Origin: Limonium bicolor
Lineage: Eukaryota; Streptophyta; Magnoliopsida; Caryophyllales; Plumbaginaceae
DNA: 64,000 bases
Reading direction: 5' to 3'
NCBI GenBank assembly: GCA_023374045.1
Contig: CM041778.1
Span: 99,636,839-99,700,838 of the forward strand
Part shown: positions 51,335 to 62,327 of the stretch, in pieces
How positions within the stretch are numbered: the stretch's first letter is position 1
Layout: every line of letters starts with the position of its first letter
The notes under the pieces: model-generated
What the model was told of the DNA's origin: nothing
Database searches by the model: none
The model's input: only the letters and a program-made list of their open reading frames with translations
Program-made: the position numbers and the translations under genes

Positions 51335-52455
51335 AGATGGTGCGGCGCTGCCGCACACAACACTACACGGGTCACTTAGGTGGCATCCAGTCAACAGTTC
51401 AGTCAGTAGATTATATTAACATTAATTGGTTATAATTTTTATAAGTCCAAAATACAAAAAAATTATACCATTGTTCATCTTAATTCAAGTTCTTTAAAAC
51501 AAGACCAGTTATGGATATGTTTTAAGAAATTTAAAAGTTTATATTAATTAATGTAAATATTCATATATATCAATGAGACTTATGATTCATAACATCATTT
51601 AGTGTATCATAATATCTATTTAATGAATCATAATATCAAAATTAAAGAATAATTTTCATTTTAGTGTATCATTGTAAACATATAAAAATAAAAACAATTT
51701 AAACAATAATACAACACCAAATAATATTTGGTATGTATGAAAAGTACATGGTTCACCGTAGAAGGTTTAAAATACACCATACAACAATAATAATACACTA
51801 CAAAACAATAGTAATAATTTTTATCGGTTCCAAGTTTGTTATCTAATTCATTACTTATTAATTAATGAATCATAATATCAATTTTAATGAATCATAATAT
51901 CAAATTTAATGAATCATATAATCAATTTAGTGTATCAACGTAAACATATAAAAATAAAACATTTAAACAATAATATAACACAAAATAATATTTGGTATGT
52001 ATGAAAAATACATGATTCACCATATAAGGTTTAAAATACATCAATAATAGTACAATACAAAACAATAATGATTTTTTATCGTTCCAAAATTTGTAAACTA
52101 ATTCACCACTTATTAGTTAATGAATAATAATATCAATTTTAATGAATCATAATAACAAAATTAATGAATCATATTATCATTTTAGTGTATCATCATACAC
52201 ATGTAAAAATAGATTTTTTTTAAAAGTTGTCAAAACATATCCATGACCGGTCTTGTTTTGAAGAGCTTGAATTTAGATGAACAGTGATATAATTTATTTT
52301 CATTTAGGACTTATATATTAAAAGTTACAACCATTTAAAGTTAATATAGTAAAAAGACAGCTCAGTCAGCAAAACAGTCCAGTCAGCTGCTGACTGGGAC
52401 TACCAAATCACTGTCCCACTCCTACCTCAGGTGCGGGAGCGCTGTACAATCAAAT
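51335..52455. mobile_element. Foldback-type element with long inverted ends and a GAATCA repeat core
   Basis: Left-end phrases (ggtgcggcgctgccgcac, cattgttcatcttaattcaag, aaaacaagaccagttatgg) recur inverted at the right (atgaccggtcttgtttt, cttgaatttagatgaacag, ggtgcgggagcgc). Between them lies AT-rich sequence with many tgaatcataatatcaa units (about 51590-52190). No ORF. The inner ends resemble those of the element at 54309-60983, so both belong to one family. The target duplication was not resolved. Confidence 0.75.
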
Positions 52456-52593
52456 TTGTATTATTATAAATCTACTCTTTTTAAATAAATACAGCATAAA
52501 TACTGTTGTCGAACAGAACTAGACTAATATTTCTTAAGAATCTATCCATGGAATTTTAAATCTCCGGGAATAGATGGTAATGATTTAAATTAT

Positions 52594-53737
52594 GGGTCTC
52601 GCTACTACTGGGGTGGATCCTCTAAAGGTTTTTTAAGTACCTTTATATAAAGGTTTCAAATCTATGTGTCAGATCTTTATATTTAAATTATTTATATCAA
52701 TGGTTAAGATTAAAAGAACAAATACAAGTCACTCGTCATCTCTATTCTAGTCATTCTGCGTTTTTTCTCACCGACAAAAACACCAAAGTTTCTTCCGCTT
52801 ACACTCGTGGCAAATATTTCACACGTGTATGGATCATATCTTAGTAAATACATGGCATATATATTTTTGAAGCAATGGCTAACATTAATCTGTATCTAAA
52901 AAGCTAATAAGGGATTATTAGCTGTACATATACATTATAATTTGTAAAATTTTAGCCAACCCAATATATACTTAGCTTCATTAAAGACAATTGATTTGTT
53001 GAAGTAAGCAAGGAATGTTGAGTATTTTTGTATATTAACGATTTACATTCGTGGAAAATATTACATAATTCAGTGGCATATATATTTGTACACACATGGC
53101 ATATATTGTTTCACGCTTATGGCTAATATATGTATGTATCTAAAACTATAGCCAATAGCCGTAGATTACAGTATACGTTGTTAACTTTTAGTCAATATAC
53201 ACATTGCGTCATTAAATACAATTGATCTGTTGAATTAAGCAATGAATATTGAGTAGTTTTGGTATATTAACGATATACACTCATGGCAAATATTTCATGT
53301 GTATGACATATATATTTGTGAAAACATGACATATATTGTTTGAAGCAATGGCTAACATTAATCTGTATCTAAAACTTAAGCTAGTAAGGGATTATTAGTC
53401 CTACATGTACATTATAAGCTGTAAAATTTTAGTCAACCCAATATATACTAAGCTTCATTAAAGACAATTGATTTTTTTGAAGTAAGCAATGAATATTGAG
53501 TACTTTTTGTATATTAACGACATACATTCGCGATAAATATTTCATAAGTCTGTGGCATATATATATTTATACACACATGTCATATATTTTTTAATGTCTA
53601 TGGTTAATCAAAATTCATGAAAGAAGAAACAAACTAATCAACGGACAAGATTATATCACTTAAATCAAATGGCTCATAATTGAGCCTTTAGATAAAGGCA
53701 AAACTAGAACCTTTATAGAAACCTGCTACCTACTACC
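52594..53737. mobile_element. Inverted-end element with a 236-bp tandem repeat core
   Basis: The left end (gggtctcgctactactgg, then tataaaggtttc) has an imperfect inverted partner at the right (gaaacctgctacctactacc). The core (about 52800-53610) is a tandem repeat of about 236 bp with three copies plus part of another. Copies starting at 52869 and 53342 (gaagcaatggctaacatta) are alike and the middle one is diverged. No ORF. It could be a DNA-transposon derivative with an internal satellite. Confidence 0.65.
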
Positions 53738-54308
53738 TGAATAATTTTCATCTCTTCACTTGACTCTTGCTCAAAAACGGTGTCTTAATGGTAAATATAT
53801 GTCTATTGTTTCAATCAGCGGTGTCTTTGTTAGCATGTGCTAAATATTTAAAATAAAATTTATACAAAAATAGCCTAGTTAAGTTACAATTTCATAATTT
53901 TTATTTTGAAAAATATATAGACTAAATCTTAAAAACAACAATACAAACGAACTGATGTTACAAACACAGCTGCATAAAACAATGTAGACGTGCTAAAAAC
54001 TTTAATACTGTTAAAAGCATTTACTTGTTTTTTAGTAAGTTTAATATTATTAAAGTCTAATTATCGTTTGCTTATTTGATTGTACATAATTTATTGAAAA
54101 CTATGTAGCTTTTTTTTTTAAAAAAAAAAGAGCCCTTTACGCTCATAATTTAGGGTCCCTCTTTTATAAACCGTGTGTACATGATAATAACCACTCATGG
54201 TTTTAATAATCCAAAGGTAAATGTCTTGATTTGTCTAAATATATGCTAATACACTCTCTCAAACTTTGTAGTTAGTGTATTTAGAGCGCAAATTCGAACC
54301 TTATGATA
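53738..54308. other. AT-rich spacer
   Basis: No gene or element ends recognised. Contains an A/T homopolymer palindrome at 54110-54130. Confidence 0.4.
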
Positions 54309-55908
54309 GCGCCATGTTGTAATATGGAGATAGTTTTGTCTTTTTGTCTTAGTGTATAGTTTGTGCCACATGTGTATATTGTGGATGAAATAAAGAAAAA
54401 AGAAAAAAGAGAGAGAATGAGATGAAATAGGAGACATGGGTGCATACGAGGTATGAGTAGGAGAGATTTTTTTTTTTCAAAATGTCATAACTTATAAAAT
54501 ATAAGTGCAAAAATAAAACAAATTATACCATTGTTCATCATTTTTCGTGCTCTTCAAAATAAGATCAAACATGAATATGTTTTGATAAAAATTTTATTTT
54601 TTGTATGTACATTTTTTAAGATTCATTGTGAATCTTAAGTTTAAGAAAAGTGAATCAAAAGTTGTTACAAAGTGAACCAAAAGTTGTTAAAAGTGAATCA
54701 GAGAGTTGCTTAAAAGTGAATAAGAGGTTTAAAAAAGTGAATCTCATAAACAGAGATTGTTTAACTAAAGTGATTCTGATTGTTTGACTAAAGTGAATCA
54801 GACGTTTTAGAAAAGTGAATCAAAGGTTGTTAAAAAGTGAATCACAAGTTGAAATACCCCGTAATTAGAAATAGTGATTAATTAGGCTAATAAATATTTT
54901 AGAAGCTTAATTAAGTCTAAATAATCATGAGGGAACAAATCCCGAAGAAAACGGATCCTTAAAATGGATTAAAAACGCTAACGAACCTTAAAGCGCGTTT
55001 TTCGAGGTAACCGGGAAAACGTGACTTTAAGCGGGTCAAATAGACTCGTAACAATTTTGGTCGACTAAATAGTCATTAATAAATATTAGTGAAGCTTTAG
55101 AACCAATAAAATCAATAAAACGAGAAATTAGCAAAAAATGTCAAAAATGGGAAGTTGTGGGGTAGAAACATAAATAACCCAAACTAGTGTGTCCAATATT
55201 GTAAATAGAATTTTAAAACCCATATGGGGTGTGTGTGTTCGATGGCCTTCCCCCTCTCTCACACACTCTATTAATTCCTCTTATGTACAAAACAGCAAAA
55301 CATTTAAAAAGCAAAAAGTAAAACACTACTTTACTTACCTATCTCACATTCTCTCTCCTACCTCATTCTCTTCACTCACGTAACCCATCTCCCTCACTCA
55401 CTCTCTTTTCTTTCTTCTTCTTCCCATGCGATGGCAATGGTGAAATGAGAAACCCCCACACAAACTCAACTTCTCTCCTCTTGTTAACCCCTTAAACCTC
55501 CACCAAAAATTACAAAAACGGTACCGTTGTGTTCCTCTCACCAAGGAGAACATTTCCCTCTTTTCAAAATTCGAAAACGAGCATTTTCATCTCCATGGGT
55601 ATTCTTGCTTTGGAGCTCCAAGACCACCATTAGAAGGCCCTTCTTCACCTCTTTGGTTTAAGGTAAAAAGAAATCGAAAAGCATTACCTTTCCTTGCTCT
55701 TATTTGCAAAATAGAGATTTCTAAGTGTTGAGCTCCTATCCTTTTTGTTCCAGCCGATTTTGGCATTGTTGAAGGAGTAGAAATATTGCTCTAGTGCTGT
55801 TCCAAGCCTCACTTACTCCTTTGCAAGGTAATGAATCCCTAAACCCTAGAAACTTGCCTTAAAAGCTTTAGTATAATCTAAGGGTTAGTTGAATTGAACG
55901 GTGGTATG

Positions 55909-57373
55909 TGATGAGTGTCCAAATGAGCATGTTTTAGGGGTGTATTTCATATGTTTAATCAACACTTTTCATGCTCATTTCTCCACTTTAGCTTATTTTC
56001 CTCTAGTTTTGTGTTTCATTGGTGTTTTACACATTTATTGTTTAAACAGGAGGGGTAACATAGCTAGGAGTAAAGTAGACGAAGAGAGGAACGCGTGGGC
56101 GCAAACGGATCCAAAATCGGAGTTAAAACGAAGAAGATACAGCGTTTTGAAGTTATACTGACTCCGACCGACCTTGCAAGTCCGGTCGCAAGGTCGGTCG
56201 GGTCGAAATTTTGCCCAGATTTGTGTTTTTGCAAGCTACTGGAATCGACCGACCTTAGGACCGACCTTGCAAGTTCGGTCGAACTTAAAAACGCGCCCGA
56301 AAATCGCTACTGACTCCGACCGACCTTGCAAATCCGGTCGCAAGGTCGGTCGGGTCGAAAATTAGCCCAGATCTGCGTTTTAAAACGGGGAATTTTGGGG
56401 AAAACTTCCCCATTCTTCATTCAGCTCGGTTCCGCCCCAAAAACAGAGAAAAGAGGCGATTCCAAGGGAGAAAAGAAGAGGAGAAGAGAAGAGAAGGGAG
56501 GAGAAGAGAAGAGAAGCTCACCTCCTTCCAAGCTCCATTAATGGCTACTTCTATCCCTTGCTCTTTTATTTTCTCTCCTATGGCTGTGTAGAATCATTTG
56601 TAGCTAGGGATTGGGGAATTTGTCCCAAAATCCCTAAACTCCATTGTTGAATCTTGAACTTGTGTTTGTGCTTTATTTTAGTCTTTGAGCTTAATGAAGA
56701 TGATTATTGAGTGTTTATGACTTCTAACTTGTTGCTCATGATTTGGGGATTTGTTAAGGGTTTTGCTCAATTTGTCTTCTATGTGTTAAATTGGTTGGTT
56801 TGGCCTACCGATTAGTTTAGCATTATTGTGGGATTCTATCAAAATGATATTCTGAGATAGAAACCTAGACCGTTGGGACTAAATCAATGTTAGCCGATTT
56901 TCACTTATTTTGAGATGAGGTTCTCATTGCAACTTAGGGTAAATTTGTGCTTAATGCTACCAATTGACTAGGTACTTGGAAGAACCGCCAGGTTCCAACT
57001 CCGTTGGTTAGGATTAGTAGACCTTGATTAGGCTATTAGTCAATTTAGTGTTCCCGTGGTTTAGCTATGAGTTCGAGGTTCGACAATCGGAAGTAAGGGG
57101 AGGACGGGTGCAAATATCCATCCCAGGCTACACCTATCCTAGATAGTTAGTTTAGTGTTTATTGCTTTTCTTTATTTCTCCAATTACAACCCAAAAACCC
57201 AAAACCAATAATTTACATTTATGCACTTTTGTATATATCCTCTTGCACATTTACTAAACTTATAATTAGCTAGATAGTTACGAAGTCCCTGTGGATACGA
57301 CCTTGTTGTACTACAATGATTGGGTTCACTGCCCATAGTTAGCAAGATAGTTTCACCACTGTTTTGCCCAACA
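55909..57373 (+). mobile_element. Nested solo LTR of another family, 1465 bp
   Basis: Starts TGATGAGTGTCC and ends GCCCAACA; perfect duplication GTATG (55904-55908 and 57374-57378). The text ccctgtggatacgacctt near the 3' end is typical of the Tat/Athila side of plant Ty3 elements. No coding region and no second LTR. Short blocks match the interrupted sequence at 17580-18007. It contains a palindrome array. Confidence 0.88.
56163..56355. repeat. Palindrome array in the nested LTR, same word as the LARD-like element
   Basis: Three units: CCGACCGACCTTGCAAG followed by TCCGGTCGCAAGGTCGGTC, a variant with ccttaggaccgacc, and a third nearly equal to the first. The word GACCGACCTTGC/GCAAGGTCGGTC is the one seen at 19671-20072, although the two LTR families otherwise differ. 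Confidence 0.92.
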
Positions 57374-58220
57374 GTATGTATGGGCTGTAGTGTAGTGCTT
57401 GAATCTTCATAGCTGTTGGGAAAAGAGGGAAAAGAAAGGAAGAAAGAAAGAAGCAAGAAGAAGAAAGGAAACGCTAGAAGAAGAACAAGGTAAATGATAC
57501 TCACTTGTGTAGTCTTGTAAATAATCATGTAACAGATTTTTAGTAGTGTAAATGGGTATTGTAAAATGGTAATGAGTAGTAGTGTAATGTGGAAGAAGAA
57601 CAAAACCATTTTGAAGCTTAAAAAGACATTTAAAAACTGTCACAAACTAGATGGGAATTACATGTTGAGTGCAGGAATTTTAGAAGTGTTTAGTGTGTAG
57701 TATTGTGTTGGAGAGTTGGTATACTAATGCTGTTTACAAACAGGTGAAATGAGTGATGATTTGGGAACTAGAACATGTGGTGAGAATGTAAAAATATAGG
57801 GGAGGTTATGTCAAAATTTACCTAGAACTAGAACACTTAAAAACTAGAAAACTAGGTAAAAGTATGTCCTTGTAACAAATTTTAATTTGAGCTGTTTAGT
57901 GGGTAGTTTAGGAGAGATGTCTAATGTGTTACAAGCCTTGGAAATGACATTATAAGAGGGAGCAATAGATGGAGGAAGAGAGAGACAAAATCTGTAGCAT
58001 AATACAACTAAAGGAAGAAAATGTAAGTGCTGAAATGAAAATGTAGAAAACAAAGTGTGTGAATTGATATAGAAAAGAGTAATGAGTTAGTAGATGTGTT
58101 AAGGAGTGTTTTAAGGTGTTTAAACATGTAGAAAACTTGTGGGAAGGTTAGGGAATGATTAGGAAAAGATTGGGGTGAATTTGGAGTTCAAAATGAGAAG
58201 AAAAACACCTTGAAAAATAG

Positions 58221-58470
58221 GTTCTGTTGTGGACCGCCCCTGTGGGGAGGTCCAGTGGAATCGCGCAGCGTAGATGGTTTCTGTCACGGACCGCCCCTAG
58301 GGACCGCCCCACAGGGGAGGTCCAGTGCAGAGAAGATTAAAAAAAAAATTGGTTTCTGTCTCGGACCGCCCCTACGGACCGCCCCTGTGGGGAGGTCCAG
58401 TCGAAATCCCAGGCCGGATGGCTTCTGTCTCGGACCGCCCCTAGGGACCGCCCCACAGGGGAGGTCCGGT
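58221..58470. repeat. Palindrome array in the solo LTR, word GGACCGCCCC
   Basis: Four units with ggaccgcccctgtgg or ggaccgcccctaggg followed by ggggaggtcc, separated by spacers with ggtttctgtc. Same relative position in the LTR as the arrays at 34400 and 29630, with another word. Confidence 0.9.
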
Positions 58471-60983
58471 CAAAAAAAAAATTTATGGGCTTAAGCAGTA
58501 AACCATAGGGAGAATAATGGTGGTAAGGAGAAAATAATATACACATAAGAACCTAAGAAAATGAGCTTAGGAAATGATGTGAAGTAAATGATTTTAGAAT
58601 TAAGTAAGAAATCTAAGGAACTAGTAATGGTACATTGGGAAAACATAAAGGATGAAACGTGTTGGGTTACCCATAGAGAATTAACCACTCGATCACATGT
58701 ATGTTATAGGACTTGGATTGTGAACACCGGAGGAAAGTTGGATACAAGTACAACGGTGAACGGTATGAATTCCTCATGCCTGTATGCTACCTTGGTTACT
58801 CTGATTTGTGTGTTGTGTGCTAATTGGTCACCAAATAAGATAAATGCACGAATCGGAGTTATTATGCTTACTTGTGATTATGTAGTGTTGTATCTTGTTG
58901 AATGTTTTCTTTAAATCATAGTTTGTATAATTCATGAAATGTATGGATGATAATGAATGTGTGTATGCTTGTGTATTGTATTGTAACCGATTATTATTTG
59001 TGATTGCACTTCTAACTGATTCCTAACAAGCTAACCAATCTAACTTATTAAATTGGTAATTAAATTGGAATGAGTAGAAGTCCGATATAGTTTCGGCCAC
59101 GCGTGAGGATGAGGAGACAAAAGAGGTTGGATCCGATTCCTGACTCTTAAACTGGTCCGCGGCCCAAACCCCTTAAATGGGTAGCATCCCGGATTGGTGA
59201 GTCAAGTAAATCCCGGTGGTGGGATGGTGTAGTCCCCGGGCCGGAGGTCATACCGACTTAACATGAGTAAGAGTAAGTAAGTAAGAATGAGTAAGTAAGT
59301 AAATGAAAGTAAGTAAGTAAAGTAAGAGTAAGTAAGATGTAATGAGTAAAAGAGTAATAACCATTCCGATTAACCCGGATGCGTAATTTGGCTAACTTTG
59401 TGAAGGTAAGTAATGTGTATGTCATTGTAATGTTTCCTTGGATTGTATAATGTATTGCATATGTATGTATGTTGTATGCAAAGCATGTATGTATGAAATT
59501 AATGAATCGCATGTTTAGTGGACGTCAAATAGTCGGCGTGCCCTTGTTAGCACTCGGTATATGCGGAGTTCATGCGCAGCTTTTGCTGAGCCCCTTGGGG
59601 CGATGTTTTTACTACACGCAGGTACAAGAGAAGGATGAAGACTGTGAAGAGATGTAGCTTTGTTTCTTTTTGTCTGTAAACAATGAATTGTGAATGGTGT
59701 ACTAAGTAGTACACGGCTGTAGATTTTTGTTAGCCGGTGTACCATGGGGTACACCCTTTTGGATTGTGAAAGAATGATAGGATGGTGAATTGGTATAGAT
59801 GAGTTGTTGTTTTAAACTCATTATTTTTGGGAGCTAGTGAACGGTTGTAATTAAGTACACTCAAATACTCGGTAATCCATTAATGTAAGCGAATGGTATT
59901 TTGTATTAAGTAAGCAATGTTCTAGTAGCTCGGTATACTTAGGCATCAGACCGTCACTGTATTGTAGAGTAAGCCTTGCTAGCTGTATGGGCAGTTAGCG
60001 GCGTTGTACCACCCGCCGTAGTAGTAGTATTTCCGCTGCTAGTAACTTTGATTATTGGGATGATTGGACGATAAGTACAGGATTAGCGGTAGGGGTGTTA
60101 CACAAGTTGTTACAAAGTGACTTAGAGTAATAAAAGTGAATCTCGTAAGCATAGATTGTTTAGCTAAAGTGATTAAGTGGTTTAACAAATGTGAATCAGA
60201 GGTTTTTAAAAAGTGAATCATGCGTTTGAAAAAACTGAATCAAAGGTTTAAGAAAAGTGATTCTCCTAAATAGAGATTGTTTTAACTAAAGTGAATAAGA
60301 GGTTTAAGAAAAGTGAATCAGTGGTTTAAGAAAAGTGAATCAAAGGTTTTTTAAAGGTGAATCTAAGGTTTAAGAAAAGTGAATATTTAGTTTAATACTA
60401 GTAAAATTTAATCCTACCACAAACTTATGTGAGGGTGGATTTTAGGGTGTTTGGGGGTAGGGTAATCTTTTTGGCATTAGTCTACACTTTATGTTGTCGT
60501 TACTAACTCGATAGATTTTTAGGGTTGGTGGTTTAGGTACAACCCATAAAAATGCGGTTTTTAGAGTGTTTGAGGTAAGATTCATTTTGTTAATGTATAA
60601 GGTTCATTTTATTGTTAAAGAAGATTCATTTTGTTAATGAATATGATTCACTTAAAAAAGATGTGATTATGTAATATATACTTCTTTTAAAAGCATGAAA
60701 TTTTAAGTTTACCGAAACATATCCATGATGCATCTTGTTTTGAAGAGCACAAAAAATGATGAACAAATGTATAATTTTTTTTTAATTTTGCACTTATAGT
60801 TTGTAAGTTATAACATTTTGAAAAAAATACAATTTCTCTCTCCTACTCACCTAACTCTCTCCCCCTCTCCCGTACATTGCGTTGTGTGTGACTATTCTCT
60901 CTTCTGTTTTTTTCTTTTTCCTTTATTTCCCTTCAATAAAGTGTTGATATGTGGACAGTCTCCATACTCTAATATGGCACCCG

Positions 60984-61088
60984 CTCCATGCTCTCCATAC
61001 TAATTTGGAGAGGCTGACAATTTAGAATAATTAGATTTTGTTTCAGTCATCTTGCGTGTAAAATAAAGGCGCCAGATTCTAATATGAA
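60984..61088. other. Short spacer
   Basis: No feature recognised between the foldback-type element and the next LTR fragment. Confidence 0.4.
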
Positions 61089-62170
61089 TGTAACACCCCT
61101 ATTCCTAAACCTGTAATAACGTCGCAAGTCGTAGCATAATAAATAATAATTCGCAACGGAAAATAAAACTATCTACCTTGGGGTTACATCCCGTTACTCA
61201 CCCTTGTGAGTAACAAGGCATCCTTACTCCTTCCAACAATCTCAACTCCTCACGCTGTGATGAACAGATACTGAGCACTCTAATTATTACAAACCAAATC
61301 CAAACTAAATGAGCAACTAACTGAATACAACAATCTCCTTAATACAATACATAACAAAACTTAAAGAGTTCTTTATTAAAACCCATCGGCTACCCTGTGC
61401 CCCGCACTCCGGTTTGTGTCTTCTTCAGTAACCTGAAATGTTTTGCCCATTGAAGGGCTCAACAATCGAAATGCTGGTATGCTAAATGTAGTCCTAAGTC
61501 ATCTAGATTTCTTAAGTCATTTTAGTCATCTTGATATTAGATTCTTTACATGAAATACCGGTTTACAACAATAACAGTAACAACTGTAAATGCTAAACAA
61601 ACACAAAACAGTTCACCTGCAAATCACATCACATAATAGTAGCAACGACCAAAAAATCAATCACCAGTAATCCATCACCATAACCAAACAAGATACGCGT
61701 ATTAATTAACTGTACTTGTTAGTTGGTCGTCTGGCCCTTATCCTTTAAACCAATCACTTAACCTTTTCCAATTAAATTAGACCTCAGGCGTCATGTTAAG
61801 ACAACCCTTAATAACTTATTAATGGACAGTAGTCCACTGGGTTCCAATGGAACCATTACCAGATGACCTTATGGCCCTGGATAATAATTTGACAGATCCG
61901 GTCGAACCTGTGCACCAATGGCAGTGCCCTCCGCCATCGTCGAATGTGGACAATGGATTCCCTTGAGTGACTCCCCATTGAAGTCTCTCGTAGTGATCAC
62001 GATGTGCAACCAGAAAGTCAAAACAGTCTGGATTCCTCTCTTTATAAGTTAGCCCTTTAGTTAATGATACAATAACCAATCCTTGAGTTAAGTCTATAAC
62101 AGTTGACCATCAGTTAGGTTTAATAAAACCTAAAGGTAATCTAAAAAACAGTCACTGTGCTTAAAAAAAA
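61089..62170 (-). mobile_element. LTR fragment starting TGTAACACCCC
   Basis: Starts TGTAACACCCC like the other large LTRs read on their minus side, followed by ttgtgagtaacaaggc, which resembles ccacgtggctaacaaggc of the LARD-like element. No matching end or duplication lies inside the window; the sequence runs into the LINE. It may be truncated, or its other part may lie beyond the window. Confidence 0.6.
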
Positions 62171-62327
62171 CAGTTAACTAGCGAGCGGAAGATGAGAGTC
62201 GAGAGGCTCCGTTTCGATCTTGATTTTCAGATCCCGTTTCTTTCTTGAGGGTTTTTTCGTCGGAGCTTTGCTGGAGGACGCACCTCGTGTCAGCGATTTG
62301 ATTCCTGATTCTCCAGTTAGTGCGAAA

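Larger units (their letters stand above)
54850..60102 (+). mobile_element. Solo LTR of the same group as 32520-36506, with a nested LTR
   Basis: Starts TGAAATACCCC and ends GGGGTGTTACA; perfect duplication CAAGT (54845-54849 and 60103-60107). After removing the nested element and its duplication it is about 3.78 kb, close in length and sequence to 32520-36506. It includes AGTA microsatellites (about 59265-59345) and a palindrome array at 58221-58470. Confidence 0.93.
54309..60983. mobile_element. Foldback-type element split by a solo LTR
   Basis: Left end (gcgccatg, aatatggaga, aataaagaaaaaag, gagtaggagagat, cattgttcatcatttttcg, gaatatgttttga) recurs inverted at the right (aaacatatcc, gatgaacaaatgtat, tctctcctactcac, tttcctttatttccc, ctccatactctaatatggc). 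Inside both halves are tandem units of about 20 bp built on aagtgaatcagaggttt (54640-54849 and 60103-60400). The solo LTR at 54850-60102 divides the core. Without it the element is about 1.4 kb. No ORF. Exact outer ends and duplication are unresolved. Confidence 0.72.

Noticed and set aside
57184..57643. 141-codon minus-strand frame at the nested LTR edge
   Set aside because: It crosses the junction of two LTRs and is rich in F, L and S from pyrimidine tracts.
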